Shown here: positions 23,101 to 38,100 of the stretch, one piece after another
Layout: each line of letters opens with the position of its first letter
Numbering within the stretch: position 1 is the first letter of the stretch
NCBI RefSeq assembly: GCF_050908995.1
Contig: NC_135124.1
Coordinates: 3,720,001 to 3,784,000, forward strand
DNA length: 64,000 nucleotides
Direction: 5' to 3'
From: Andrena cerasifolii
Lineage: Eukaryota > Arthropoda > Insecta > Hymenoptera > Andrenidae
Program-made: the position numbers and the translations under genes
Notes under the pieces: model-generated
Database searches by the model: none
Told to the model about the DNA's origin: nothing
What the model saw: only the letters and a program-made list of their open reading frames with translations

Positions 23101-26100
23101 GGACTATTCGAGAAAGACGACTCCATCCAGATAGCTCCAACAAAAATTTCGGACACCATTTTGCCATCAGCTGTTCCTGAACGAGATGGGAGAACTGAGA
23201 AATATCCCACGACCTTGGAACAAACGACGGAGGAAACTCTGACCACGTTGCAGGAGCAGGATACCACCACTGATCAGAACATCCCTACGGAATCAGGAAT
23301 CACCACAACCGATTTCGAGGACACGAAACAGCCAACCCCTGATATTGAGCCCAGTCCAACTCCAGCTCTGCCAACAGAGAGCGTTAAGAAGCAGATCAAG
23401 ACATATTACACCACGTACACGTATTTCACGAATATCTTCGTTGATGACGAAACTGAGATTGAAACCAGAACCGAGGTGTTCACTAATGTTGTGACTGAGA
23501 CTATTCAACCAACTGCTGTAATACCTGTTACCGAGGAAACTCTTCAACCAACAACACCAGAAACTGAAGAAGCCAACACGCCAACTGTTCATCCAGACAT
23601 CCTAGCCTACCTAGAAGCGTTTCAACGAAAAAAGTCTCAGGAAGAGGCACTTCTTTTAGCGAAGAAGATTCAGCAGCAGGAAGTGGTCAAGCCAGAGGAA
23701 AATACAACGCTGCCTGAAGTCCAGGCAGAGCAAACAGAGTTGCCAGCTACTTTGGAGGAACAACCTACTACTCAAAACTTATTCCCTGGTTTTGAGGTGA
23801 ACGCCCAAGTAACACCTAATCCTCCAGTCGAAGGCGAGGTGTTGGGATCCATGATCACGGACGTGGTGTCTTCCTCCAGTTCTGGCGGTGGTACAGTCCT
23901 AGACGTGATGGACAAGAGGAACGCCGTACCTGAGGATCAGGAGTTATCAGAGTCGAACCACCACGATGTGGAACCAGCGCCAACTCTTCTTTTACAAACT
24001 AGTTACACAACATTCACTTACTTCACGACGATGTACAAAGGCGATGCGTCAAACGTAGTCAGCCGTCTTGAGACTGTCACCAACATTGTGACGGAAACTA
24101 TCAGACCAACGGCTGTCGTGTCTGCAGAAACGAGCACTCTACCAGTTACATATTTTACAACGTTTACTTACTGGACGACGTTCTACAAAGATGGCGATAC
24201 TGTTACAACAAGTCGCGAGGACACTGTCAGCAACGTTGTCACACCAGGAGTTGCGCCTACGCCAACTGTAGAGCTCGGTGTCATTATGACCTACAGGCCA
24301 ACAACGCCGACCGTGGAAGATAGCATTACAAGTGATAAAGAGCTTAAAATCACGGCCGACAATGAGGTGACACCTTCAGACGTGATTTCTGTTGAAAGTT
24401 CTAGAGCAGATGAGGTTGACACGACCACCTCCAAAGAGGTCACAACAGTCCTTGAACAGAGCTTACTGGAATCTTCTACTATTTCGCCTGAGCCTACCAC
24501 ATATTACACCACGTACACCTACTTCACAACTTCGTATATTGGTAACGAGACCATACTGAACAGCAGGCTGGAGACTGTTACCAGCGTTTCGATACCTGAT
24601 GTTGCTACAACACAGCAACTGGCAACTGGCAGAGCAATTGGCGGGCCAGTGTTCCAACAAACCTTGACAACGGAAGAGAAGACCGGAATTATACCATCGA
24701 AGACAACCGATCTACCAAAGATAGGATTAATTTCGACGATTCGATCGAGCCAGGTCCACGATGGGACCACTACCCATTATATGACCGACGTACATGGCAC
24801 TTACATCGATGGACTGTACGCTCAAGTTGTTGAAAGTTCGACAAGAGTAGAGACACCACCGGTATCTTCTTCTCCTGTTGCTACTCCAGTCCTCCCAACA
24901 GGCATCCTGTCGATGAACAGAGGCAGCGTGGTAGACGCAGACGAAGTGACTACGATCTACTTTACCACGAAACAGATTGGAACCCTGTTTGACGGTCTGT
25001 ACGCCAAGGTTATCGAAAGCACTTCGAGTACAAAGATCGACGAGGTCAGGAAAGCAACCATTCCACCCGTTCACGGCCACCGAACTGGTCTGGTCAGGTT
25101 GATACAAGGTCAGGTCGAGAATAACGGAACTACTACGTTCTATCAGTCCAAGGTAATTGGCACAAGCATCGAGGGCAGGTACGCTCAGATCATCGAAAGC
25201 ACTTCAAGTTTCCTGTCTGTGACCTCAACTGTGAACATCGCGCCAACTTCTACCTTACTACCTATGAAACCAACAGAAATCCCAGAAATCTCTCCTTCGC
25301 CAGCGGTGATTCAATCTTCTCTATCTGAAGACCCAACGACGGAAATACCCGATCAGGACGAGAACTCTGAACAGAATGAAGAAGACGAAGAAGAAGAGGT
25401 GGAAGGCGAGGATGGACAGAGCTCCAAGAAGAAATCGAGGCTGACATTCTCGACCAGAAAAAGGACGTTCACTCCTGTGATTAGGCCATTCGCGTCTAGA
25501 AACAGGCCCACGTTTAACCCGAAACGCAAAGGGACACAGGGTGCAACGACGATCACTAGGACAGATATCACGCCTACGATAACAGCAACGTTAGCTGGCA
25601 AGGGTAATAGGTTTGCATCATCCAGAGGTCGAATCAGTTCACCCATAGGCCCGTACTCCTCCACGCTATCCCCATCAGGCTCCAGAAGGTTCTCTGGAAG
25701 AAGGGGTTCTCCAAATACCGCAAACTCTTACGCCTCTTCTGTAACTGGAAGTACCCGAGGCAGGGCGCAATCCAGGATAACTCCTTCGTCAGTCTTCCAA
25801 GGAAACAGGCGAGGACCTACCTCTATCAGAGGTTCATCCGCGAGAATTGCCACTCGTGGATCGAGTTCAATATACCCTGGAACGTCTACAAGATATAGGT
25901 CATCTATTCGACCATCGTCGACACTGCTTCGAGGACAGCCAACGGTCAGACACGATGACCAGGAAAATGACGCCAACGAGTTTACCACTACTACTCTGGT
26001 AACAGAAGAGACTTTATACACGGAAGATACCGACAGTGGCGAGACTGTAACAGCGCCTTTGCAAACAACCACAGAATCGTCAAGAAGATCGACAAACCCT

Positions 26101-29100
26101 CTGTTACGTTTCCGAAGGCCAATCAATTTGAACAATTCTGGAAGAACCGCCACGACACCCAGACCACCGACAACCACGAGAAGAAATGGTAACTTGAACA
26201 GACCCACTCCACCATCTGTCCCTAAGGTTACCAACGCCCGAGGTAATGGAAAAGCTGCTCCAATCTCCACTAGGCCCCGTCAGAGCAGCACTGGGCTATT
26301 TCCGCCACGAGGTTTATTCGGGAAAAAGCAAGAACTACCTACTGAAGAGCAAATAGAGACAAATGAAGATTTGGAAAACGAACGCGAGGAAAATATTGAC
26401 GACGAACCCGTGGAGGAAATAACTGATAACGATTACGAGGGGTCGGAACACGAAGACAGGACCACGGGTGTCAATCGTCGTTCTGGGAAATCCATCAGAC
26501 CGTCAGTACAAATTAGGCCTTTTACAAGAGGAAGACGAACTCGTCGACAGGTCAGCCAGTTGAGATCGTTAACAAATCGTTTCCGTCGACCAAGCCAACC
26601 AGGGTCGTCGAAATCCGAAGATAAACCTGACGTGACTGAGAATACCTCCAGTAAAGAAGACAGCGGGAAGGCTACTTCGAAACCTATCGCTCGTTACAAC
26701 AATCGTGGACGGACCTTACCAACGTCTCGATCGGCATCGAAGTCAGCTAACAGTCCCGAAAACACGCCAGCGGAGTCTACAGAGTTGAGTGCAAGCAAGG
26801 CTAGGCCCAGGCCAAAACAGACCAATGGTGATAGGAGTTCTTCGTCTAGAATAAAACCATCGCCCACTTCCAGTAATGGCAGACAGTTCACTCTGAGAGA
26901 GAAAGACGGAACGGCATCCAGTAGATCGAACTATAAGAGACCTGCGTCTTCGGGGTCGAGAAGTAACGGTAGGGTGTCAAATAACTCAGACAGAGTGAGA
27001 CCTCCAAGGTTGAGAAACGGTTCGAATAAATCGTCCGAATTGTCGAGCACAAGGCGAGTATCATCACGCGCCCCGTCGAAATCGTCAGGTAGAAACGGTA
27101 GTAGGAGAGGATCGTCCTCGCAGAGATCAAGAGGCTCGTTCGAGGATATTAGGGAGTCTCCCACTGTTTACCCAGACTTTGACGGAACAATCACGGTGAC
27201 CCATTACGTCCCAACAGAGGTGACGATCCCCGTTGTAAATAATGGCATCACAGAGCATCGAAATATTATTACAGCTCAGCCTAGCACCGAGGTTCTAGCC
27301 CCCTCTCAATACAGCACCGTAACAGGTGCAGATGGCAGACCACTGGTAGTAATCGTTAGCGAGGTCACCGGTACTAACATGCAAGGTCAGACCGAGATCA
27401 CCCGATTCCTGCTCCACGAGACGCTCACCACACGGGTTTCCCACACGCTGACCACCCTCGGTGGCCGTAGAGTCTCGCAATCGGTAATCGTACCCACGAC
27501 CGCCTATTCCGTAGAAAATGTTGTTTCCACGATACAACCCGCACTGCCTGGGAATGCTCCCCTCGCGAATATCCTGCTGTCGCAGCTTCTTCTCGGCCAA
27601 TTAGGTCAGGCGAACCCGTTACTACAGCCTCAGGGTACACCCTCTACACAGTACAACACGCGCACGAGCTCGTACGTCACTACAATCACAAAACAACAGA
27701 GCACTGTGATCCCCCTCACGTTCAGGGGTAAAGAGATCCTCACGACTCTGGTGGACACATCGACCGACGTCGTCACCGCGACAGAGTTCATCACGGATAC
27801 AGTTGTCGTGACGCCGACTGCGTCCCTTCCAGCAGCCAACTTGAACTCCCTGCTGTTACTGCTTCAGCAGCCCCAACAACCGTCAAAGAACCCCAATCCC
27901 CTGTTGGACCCTCTGTTTGCCGCTCCTCCGTTCACGCAGAGCAATACTCTGCCCGGTGAGGTCGAAAGGAGGCATCAACCAGCCGATTCGGATTACAAGC
28001 AGGATAGTTACGAGTACTCAGAAGAGGAGGAGGATGTTCAGAATCACCAAAAGTCGTCCAAGAGGCGGAATGGTCGGGGCAAGTCGAATAGCAAGAAAGA
28101 GGACGATAAGAAGGAAGAATCCAGCGTGGTGACGCTTTATGTTTCTGGTCGAAGGCCAGGGGAGTTCAGTACCGTTCTGAGCACTGTGAAAGTGAGTCAA
28201 ACGGCCAGCTCCTCAAGGAGACGAAGAAACGCCGCGGATGATATCGTTGAGGTTCGACCCTCTGTGCCGCCATCTTTGCACGCGGGACCAGCGGAGATCA
28301 CCATTTTGATGGGAAGCGAGGACTCAATGGACGCGCACGCGCCGACACAAAGTCTCGAGAGCGTAGTGGGTGACGTCGGACGGCACATTTCCACGTCTAT
28401 CCGCACCTAACCCTTCACATTCGTAGATCCTCTTTCCAATTGTTCTTTCTTCCCCCTTAACTATCGTCATTTTTAATTGAAATCCATCGCCAATCATGAA
28501 AGCCCACCTAGACCGAAGCTGATTACCTTTCCGTGGTTTCACCCTGTGACTCAGTTTGGACGGTTCTTCGACGGTTCGTTCTCGGGTTGTACAGGGAAAC
28601 TCAGTGACGGGCGACTTGCGGTCGCGTGTTGCTGGCCGTGTAATATAGTGTATCTACGGGTATCGCTCATTGAGAAGCGATTATACTCCCCGTGGAAAAG
28701 GAATCGCGGAAAGCTCACAGCTTCGGTTGATCGAGAACCAGGGTTGCTGGATTCTCGATGTCCATTCATCGTCCTGTTCGCTCTCCCAGTCTTTTTTCTT
28801 CTGTTTCCCTCTGAAGCTCCCCCTTCGAGCGTCGTCCCGTACTTCTACCTACTAACACAGCCTTGAATCCGCCACCGCACGCGCGCCCACACGACAATGC
28901 CCAACGCATGGTAGTCCCTGTTTGTCGGGTAACATCACGATAAACATTCCTCGCGATGAGTAACCGTTACTAAGTGCACGAAACAACGTATGAGCGATTA
29001 TTGGATGGTTGCTTATCCCATCGGACACATAACACCCGAAAAAGTCCCCCTCCTCCATGGTTGTTCGGTCGTGTAGATACAATTCCGAAACAAGGAGGAT

Positions 29101-32100
29101 AAGCACGTTCACAGAAACAAGCCAGAATGTCGCCTTTTCAGATGATAACCTCGAAGACTATCGAGATAGCGACGTTAATAGCAAAGGGGAAAGAATTGAT
29201 ATTTGGTCGCCTGGCGAGGGCGTTGAAAATATTAGAGGTCTGACCGAAAATAACGACGATTACATCGAGGAAACGCCGAAAAAACGTGTCAGAATCCGCG
29301 TTCCTGTTGTCAGAAAGAATACAAGGCAGCATAAGTTCACGGTCGTCAGGCGAAGACCACTTCTTCATACAGAAGATCCTCCGCTGAATGTTGCTAGTCA
29401 CACACCACGAAGAATCGTTGTAACTCGAATCAGAACATTGGGTTTAGCTAATTCGATACGTAACGAGGAACCTGAAAGTTCGTACCTTGAGACAGGACGT
29501 CATAAGGTGACCATCACCAGACGTCGAAAAATCGGAGTGACGCCTGTTCTGCCAACCACTACTGATAAGAGGGGTAGGATCACCAGAAGAAAGCTGATTG
29601 CTGTTCGACCAGTGGAACCAACACCCAGCTTCGCTATCATCACCACCGGTTTCTTCACTGCTCCATCTTCTGAATACGGCGAAGAATACATAGAAGAAGA
29701 TGGCGACGACGAAGAAGACAGCGAACAGGAAGTTAGTACAACGTTCACACCTGAACTGACGGAAACGCCTAATGTCATCGATAACAAGCCTGTCGAGGCA
29801 GAAAGAGAAGGTAAAGCAGAAGATACCGAAACGAAGGTGTTGGAAGAAACATCTGTAAATGAACCAATCATTATTACTGACAACTTCTTTTTCCGACCGT
29901 CGGCTGACGAGTACGACTACGATGACGAGTATGTAAAAACAACGACGACTGAAAGTGTACACGAATCATCTGAGGATGAAGATATACTAAAGTCGACTAA
30001 GCCATTAGAGGTTGAAGAAAGTGTTGGTACAAATAAGGATGCTACTACAACCACGTCTGAAGCATCTAACGTGCCTGAAAGAGATGAGACTACAACAGAG
30101 AAATCTGTAGATACATTTGACGGTGTTAGTGAGGATGAAGCTGTAACAGAGCCCCTTTTAAAACAGGACGCCAAGTCTGACGAGATACTGACAACTATGA
30201 AACCAGCCGATGGTTCAACGACATTAAACAATGAAGAAAACGTGACTGCGCAAGCGGAAAGTTTTGATACAACCTTACCAGAAGACAGCTCTACTACCGC
30301 TTACCCCGAAATCAGGGAAGAGGACGAAAATGAGAAAGAACCTACAACAACAATTGAGTCTGTGGAAACAACAGCATCTATAGATGAGACAACAGTTATT
30401 CCTGAAGAAGAAACTCAGGCAATCGCTCCCACTGAAGAAGAAACTATAGATACAACTACTGAGAAGGAAGATACAAATAACATTACAGAGCACCCTGCTC
30501 CATCTACTGAATCAAGCGAATTGCAAATGCAACCCAAAATAGAAGACTTTTCTCCAAAGGATGTGGGACGCTCGCTTGAAAAAGAGATCACACCCTATTT
30601 TACATCGATGCAAACCGTATTCAAAGAATCTTCACAGAAAGACACTGCAGATTCGCCTGAGAAAAATGTAGAGTCTCATGTTACCACAACTGTTCCAATT
30701 ATGGAGCCAGAAACCGAGAGTCCCTCAAGAGGCATGGAAGATTTCAACGTTCTGGAAAAAACTCCCGAAACCACGACGAAAGCTGAGGAAAAGGCAGAAG
30801 TATTGACAGTGCAACCAATACAACCCGTTATCGCACCCACACCGACAGTATCTTCCTCTGTTTCGTCATTCTCCACCGACATTACACCGAGTTTTGCAAG
30901 CGTGTTGCCTCTCGAGACGCCCCAATTAACGACGCAGGACTCTGCCGTTCGTGATTACTTTGACGATTCAGAAATACCGAGCGTGATCCCCTTGGAAGTT
31001 GAATACACCCCCTCGTCGGAGGTGAAGAGGACCTCCAAGGTTCTCGAACCCACTCCAAGTCTCGATGTGGCGAAGGTGACGATCTCCATTTCGTCACCGA
31101 CACCTGAGGACATTGAGGCAGGATTGGCCGACGACCTTTACCTGTCCCTATCGAGGCCAGATTTCCCCGAGATCTTATCCTCGAAACCGACCGCCGTCGA
31201 GCACCAGACGGTATCTACGCCCAACTTAGAACCGAGCACGAGCATTTACTATACGGAGACTGTAGTGACGTCGACGAGATTGAGAACGTACACATACGTG
31301 ATTACGCAACAGAACGGACTGGAGACGAAAGTGACGTCCTCGACGACCGTCAGACCCAGAGTAACGACCCTTACGTTGACGGTGCCTGTCACGGTGACTG
31401 TCACTCCTACCGTGGAGTCGTCAGCAAACTTCGTATCGTCTGTGTATAATCCAGTGCCTGTCCTTGGTGAGTAGAGCTATGGCTATCTGAGCCTTTTCTA
31501 TAATGATCATTTTGTGGACCGAATTTTTTCGAGACAAAGGTAACGATACAGTTTTGTGTGGTTGATAGTAAATACTTTAAACAGTCATATTTAATTGTTT
31601 TTCCAGTGCGATAATAAGCATTGTTCATTGCAATTTTCGGGCCACGCAGCGATCAGTGTACAAAGTAACCTTTAGACTAATAATACTTCTTCTCACAGCG
31701 ACTTGCTGACGCGAGACTGTACAAATACTCCTCTGAATCTCACTACAATTGGTTTACAGCATTCTAAATTTTTTCCTGTACATTAAAACTCTTAGAGACA
31801 TGTACATACTGTAAATGACGAGCGATCTTGTACATATTTGATCTATTATTTTTGTTCATTGTGTATATTTTGTTTCTTGAACGTTGATCGAGGATGTTTG
31901 AACTTAATCTTTTTGCTCTGTAAGACCGATAATGGTGAATGTCAGTATGAAAGCGTCTGAATAACTATAGCAGCTTGATCAAGTTGTATTATTCAGACGA
32001 ATAGGTATACGGGGTGAGTCACTTAAACTGTTACAAATCAGTGGCTTAAAGAAACTGAGATATCGACGAAACGTTTATGGGAGATTTTATAGGTTTAGCT

Positions 32101-35100
32101 ATTAGTTTAGTTAGGCAATAGCTAAACTAACATTGTTACTGGAATTTCTCATACAATTCTCTGCTATTATATTATCACAAGGTAACATAATCCAGTATCG
32201 CTGAATTCCACTTTTTTTATTTAGCAAAATATCACCAAGAAAACATGGGAGTCCATTTAAAAAAACAAAGGTGACCGTGATATCTATAAAGTTATTTCAC
32301 CTAAAGGGATTACTAACACTTTAAGCAGTGGGTCCCTTGCAACCGTAAAGGTTAGAATAAATTTGTTTTCAACATCTCCTTCAATTTAAAAGATATTAAC
32401 TTGAAGCAGTTTACGTGAGTCGCTCTGTAAAATTTTATAAAATGAAAGATTATCAAGTACATTTTGTTGTGACGTTGCGTTAAACGGTCTCATTTCAGAT
32501 GCCTCTTATCACTTACTTGTACATGTGCGTACTGTATAAACATTTGTATTACTCTCTAGCATTACTGAAGTACGCTTAAAACGTGGGTGTACTTATAATA
32601 TAACCGTGGAAATTGTAATGACAGGAGAACATGAAGTGAAAGATGAAGAAGGTCGAAGGTTCAACCTAGCCACCCGTGTTATGTCGAACGGCGTGGAGGT
32701 GATAGTGGCGGGCCCAACGCCAGCGTTGCGATGGGAAAACTCCATGCCTCAGCCGACACTGACATTGTCTGACGCGGTTGTCATGATGATTCCTCAAGAT
32801 AAGCCAAATGAATTTGTCACGAAGACATGTACCACCACCTTCACGTACTTCACTACGATTACCAAGGACGGTGCAACCATTGTTTCAACGGAACAACAGG
32901 TGTGTAAAAAGTTAGGTCCTTCTCATACGAAACACTTTTGTGGCACATGACTGGTATATACAGTAGTGTTCGGTTAAATTTGAACGACCCATCCCCAAAG
33001 TCAAAAAGAACCGACATAACAACATGAAAAAGGATCAACGTATACATAAGAAGTTTGTCGATTACTTTTAACTGTTTCAAGAAAAGCACTTATATTAACC
33101 CTTCAGCGTGGAGGCTTTCTGCCCAGAACAGTATAGTGCCTCTACGAATTGTAGTGACTTATAGTCTGATTTTTGAGAGTTGAGACCTGAGGCGGGTCCT
33201 TCGGACGAAGCGTGGTTTAAGGAGGAACCAATGGTGGCAACGCCGCACGCAATCCGTAGCGTACCATTGGTTCCTCCTTAAACCACGCTCCGTCCGAGGG
33301 ACCCGCCTCAGGTCTCAACTCTCGAAAATCAGACTATAGGTGTGAGGTACCCAACGGGGTTTTAACCGATACCCTGCTGTGTACGGGCCGCTAAACTTGC
33401 CCCCCACCCCCGTACTACCTCTTGCAGGACTGTGTTTAGGGAAGACCAGGACAAAACCTGGGCCCTAAGGGGTAAAATAAGTTATTAATATAAAATAATT
33501 TATATTGCTACTGTTCTAATGCAGTACATATACCTTACTGAAATGGATTTGTATTTAATATGTACTGACAATGAGACAATTTTTAATAGCCAGTAGCAAA
33601 GCTTAATGTTGGTGTCTTTTAATAATGATAAACAGTATCTTCAATTTCTGTTTCATTTTAGTAAAATCGAAGTTGTAACACTTAGTCTATAGGGCCCCGG
33701 CTTTGTCCTGATCCTCCCCAAACACAGTCCTGCAGGAGGTAGTAGGGGGCCACGTTAAGCGGCCCATACCCAGCAGGATATCGGTTAAGACCCCGCTGAC
33801 TGACCTCACACCTAAGTCACTATAGCTCGTAGAGGCACTATACATATAGCTCCATAGATATAGCTCCTAAATGAATGGGGGGTTCACTACAAGTTGCCAT
33901 ATAAGCCGATCTTTAGGAATCAGTCATGCCCCTTTTTCTAGTTGTCATCCAGCTGGTCGAGAATATGCTCTCCGCATTATTTGACACATAACTATGAAAA
34001 GGAGCATGACTGACGCGAAGACTCCTAAAGATCTGCTTATATGGCAATTTGTAGTGAATCCCCCATTCATTTGGGAGCTGTATGTATAAACCCTGTAACT
34101 TCAACCCTTGTCGGTTCAGAACTGAACTGTTATAGTGCCTATCCGAGATATAGTGACTTAGGTTTGTAGTCCCCCAGCGGGGTCTTACCCGACACCCTGC
34201 TGGGTACTGGCCGCTAAACGTGCCCCCCTACTACCTCTTGCAGGACTGTATTTAGAGAAGACCAGGAAAAAACCGGGGTCCTAACAGAAAATAAAACAGA
34301 AATTGAAGATACGGTTTATCATTATTAAAAGACATCAATTAAGCTTTGCTACTGGCTATTAAAAATTGCCTCATATTAAATACAAATACATTTTAGTAAG
34401 ATATGTGTACTGCATTAGAACAGTAGTGGAGAATTTATGAATCAATATAATAATTAATCAAAGCTTAATTGATGTCTTTTAGCAATGATAAACCGTATCT
34501 TTAATTTCTGTTAAGGCCCCGGTTTGTCCTACTCTTCTCCAAATACAGTTCTGCAAGAGGTAGTAGGGGGCACGTTTAGCGGCCAGTACCCAGCAGGGTG
34601 TCAGGTAAGTCCCCGCTGAGGGACTTCACACCTAAGTCACTATATCTCGGATAGGCACTATATAAATCCCTTCTGTTAGGAAGGGGTTCTAGGGCATTTT
34701 CCTTTCCCCGCCCGAGCTGGAAAATAATTCGAGAGAGAAAGAGAGAAAGTAGACAATTTTTCTGCGTACGTAACAACAGCTCGAATTATGTGGGGTTTGA
34801 TATCAATTTTATCGGAAGAACATAAGGAATCTATTGATGTCAGTTTCATGAAGATCCGATGAGAAATGCACAACCTAATATTTTTTCCTTCTTAATGGCT
34901 AGTGCTATCCTTATCTTTCATGGCTTCATTGTTCTTGAGCATCGAGCGCTCAGCCGCGAAGGTTCCTACTGTCTAAGTAAACAACAAATAGTAGTGGTGA
35001 TGATTTTGTAACACTTCTGTTTCAATTAATTGCAAAGAAACAAACTGAAACGGAGACTTGTTCTTTAGCTTGAAGTTTATTAACATCGTAAGCTTTAAAA

Positions 35101-38100
35101 CAACATGTTTGTTTAGTGAAAAATATGCATTATATATGACGCTACAGGTGGATCATTAAAGAAGCTTTTTAAAAAAGTTTCTTTTGTTTTGCAGTGATAA
35201 CTAAAAAACGGAGGTCCAATCGATTCAAATCAAATTCGAGCATGTTCACAAAATGTGTAGTTTCGGACCGGACCTAAATTGTAATTAATGAAAACTCATA
35301 TTCTTTATGAAAAGAAACTAAACACCCCCGTTACGAGGTTTTACCCTCCCCCAAGCCCCAAAAGATGAGGTCTCAGTTCCCTTACACTTCCTAACTAAAC
35401 AAACGTGTTTTTTAAAGCTTATGATGTTAAAAAACTTCGTGTCAAGGAACAAGTCTCAGTTTCAATTTGTTTCTTTGTAATCAATTGAAACAGAAATGCT
35501 TCATTTTAGACAGGAACAACTGCCTAGTACCCTTAACCGGGCACTACTGTACCTACATTTAATGAGAAATATAAAAATGTTATCTTTCGTCAGCGGATGA
35601 CTCATCCGGGGGCACTTTTATTGCGCTAGACTGTACGCGAGCAAGGCGTTATTCCGGCAACGAAGTACAGTAAATTCTCGTTATAAGATAGACAGATTTT
35701 AGTCGTTGTATGATCACCTATATCCCCCCTGATTTGGGGGATCCGCTAGTCCACTTCTGTCGATCAGGGTTGCCATACGTAGGGAAGTAATGGCGGCATA
35801 GGGAAGACGTGACGCAGTAGTAGAAAAGGAAAACCTATAGTAATTATGGTACACTTGTATTAGTGACGCAGTGACGTATCACAATTCAGCGCATGCCGTG
35901 CAAGAGTTGTATTAGTCTATATAGGTCTGGGTTGACGTCTAATCTCCTTGTCATATCAGAAGGAACCCGTTTCACGCATGTAGAATGAGCTCATTGGCTC
36001 CGAGGGAGCGTTGGTTGGGGTATAGCCAATAGTAGCGCAGGACAGGTCTATGCGCAGGATCCTTCTTATATGACAGAGTATATATGTGACGTCACGTCTT
36101 CCCTGGGCGTAGGGAATTGCCTGGCAACTCCGCTGTCGATAGTTGCTATACAGGGTGTCCCACTAAGGAGTGGACAGCGCGATATCTCTTAAAGTATTGT
36201 CGATAAAAATATAAAAAAAATAGGGAATTGCATGGTTCGAGGGGGCCCATTTATTAGCGCGAACGAATTTTGTTTTCGATTATTATTTTAAAAGATACGA
36301 TGGTCAAGTTCGGTTTTTCAAATGGAACTATTTTTTTTGAAGACCTGAGTTGATAGTGCGTTCCAAGACAAATTCAATAAGCTTTAATGTATACACTTTA
36401 TTTCCACTGGTTTTTAAGATATTGCGCTTGCAAATTTACTGATTTTCACTGGTTTTTCACCGGGGACGGTCTTACTGGCACCACGGGTGGCACTGCCTGT
36501 TGAAATGGATACTTACCTGCCAAAGGTCTACGCCAGAAATGGCAGGCCCAAAGGCTGGACAATTCTTTTCCGTCAGAAATGCTACTTAGGTAGGTACATC
36601 TGCGGTATCGAGAAGCGCATCGTTACTTTTATTTCGCACTTGCTTCTACGCTCGGATGGCCGGTTCTTTTGGGAGGGATGCAAGTTGGATTGGTTAGGTT
36701 AGGAGGAGTGAAAGTTGCTAGACTAAATTTCAACCATGGGGAGCAGATTGTGTCAAAAGAAAAGAATTGTCCAGCCTTTGGGCCTGCCATTTCTGGCGTA
36801 GACCTTTGGCAGGTAAGTATCCATTTCAACAGGCAGTGCCACCCGTGGCGCCAGTAAGACCGCCCCCGGTTTTTGCCATTCCAGAGGGGTTTCTTGCAGT
36901 GAAAATCAGTAAATTTGCAAGCGCAATATCTTAAAAACCAGTGGAAGTAAAGTGTATACATTAAAGCTTATTGAATTTGTCTTGGAACGCACTATCAACT
37001 CTGGTCTTCACAAAAAATAGTTCCATTTGAAAAACCGAACTTGACCATCGTATCTTTTAAAATAATAATCGAAAACAAAATTCGTTCGCGCTAATAAATG
37101 GGCCCCCTCGAACCATGCAATTCCCTATTTTTTTTATATTTTTATCGACAATACTTTAAGAGATATCGCGCTGTCCACTCCTTAGTGGGACACCCTGTAG
37201 ACCACACATAATAAATACCAGCTCGAGCCGAAGTAAGGTGCTAATCGCTTGCGCTGTTCACGTTGTGAGTCTCTGCTAGGTCCCGAGTGGAGATCTTACA
37301 TGCTTCAAACGAGAAGTTATTATGCACCGAGTTTGCATGATTCTCGCGGACTAACCGTCATCATCCTGTAAAAGAACCGGCCTTTCCTCAGTGTTCCGTA
37401 CATGTATGTACATACCAATCTCCCTTGCGCAGCACGTCAAGGAGGCTATTACACTCTGTGAATGCGATTGATCCGCCAGAATCAAGTGAATTCGGTGTGT
37501 AAAGCAAACTCCGAGCTTGGTTTGTATCATAGTAAACATTCGGGAAACCTTGGACAATGCTTCAGCCGCTTCTTAAAAATTATTGACTTGGAACCACGCC
37601 AGAACCGTGCACAGGATACAAATCTCAGGACGCAAAGTGTTTACCGAGCACTACTGTATTTCGTATATATTCACACATTGCACATACTTTTCTGCCTCTT
37701 TTAGAATACTGCTGTCTCTGTCAAGTGAATATATCGAATTAGGTTTATAACGGAACATTAGTGGCCCCGTCACGCTATGTGCCTGTTTATACACATCTCT
37801 ATTTCCATTTTGGTTTCAGTTTCGTGGTTCTTTCTTTCCTTTTCTTTTCTTGTGATATATTATTACTCAGTATGTGTTTGTGTGGTACTGGTACAGTAAA
37901 GCTCTATTATAATACACGCGAAATACGAACTAGAAACCACAGAAGTTTTGTGTGAGAAAGTCCTTAGGATAATATTATTAGTGTTGTAATCCCGGGCATA
38001 AACCACGAAGACTGAATATAGTAGCCATAATATACTTTTAATAAGATTTCATAATATCTCACGGATCTCAACAATGTTTAGAAGGTAGTGAAGAGCTTTT

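Noticed and set aside
21345..28406. Many antisense open frames opposite exon 2, some over 120 codons
   Set aside because: They follow from the codon and composition bias of the Thr/Ser-rich sense frame. None has a domain, splice signals or its own start context.
29057..29141. ATG at 29057 as the start of a separate gene
   Set aside because: The preceding 28 codons have no signal peptide and end at a strong acceptor (CCTTTTCAG). The protein-like sequence begins after it. A separate gene is still not fully excluded because of the weak exon 2 donor.
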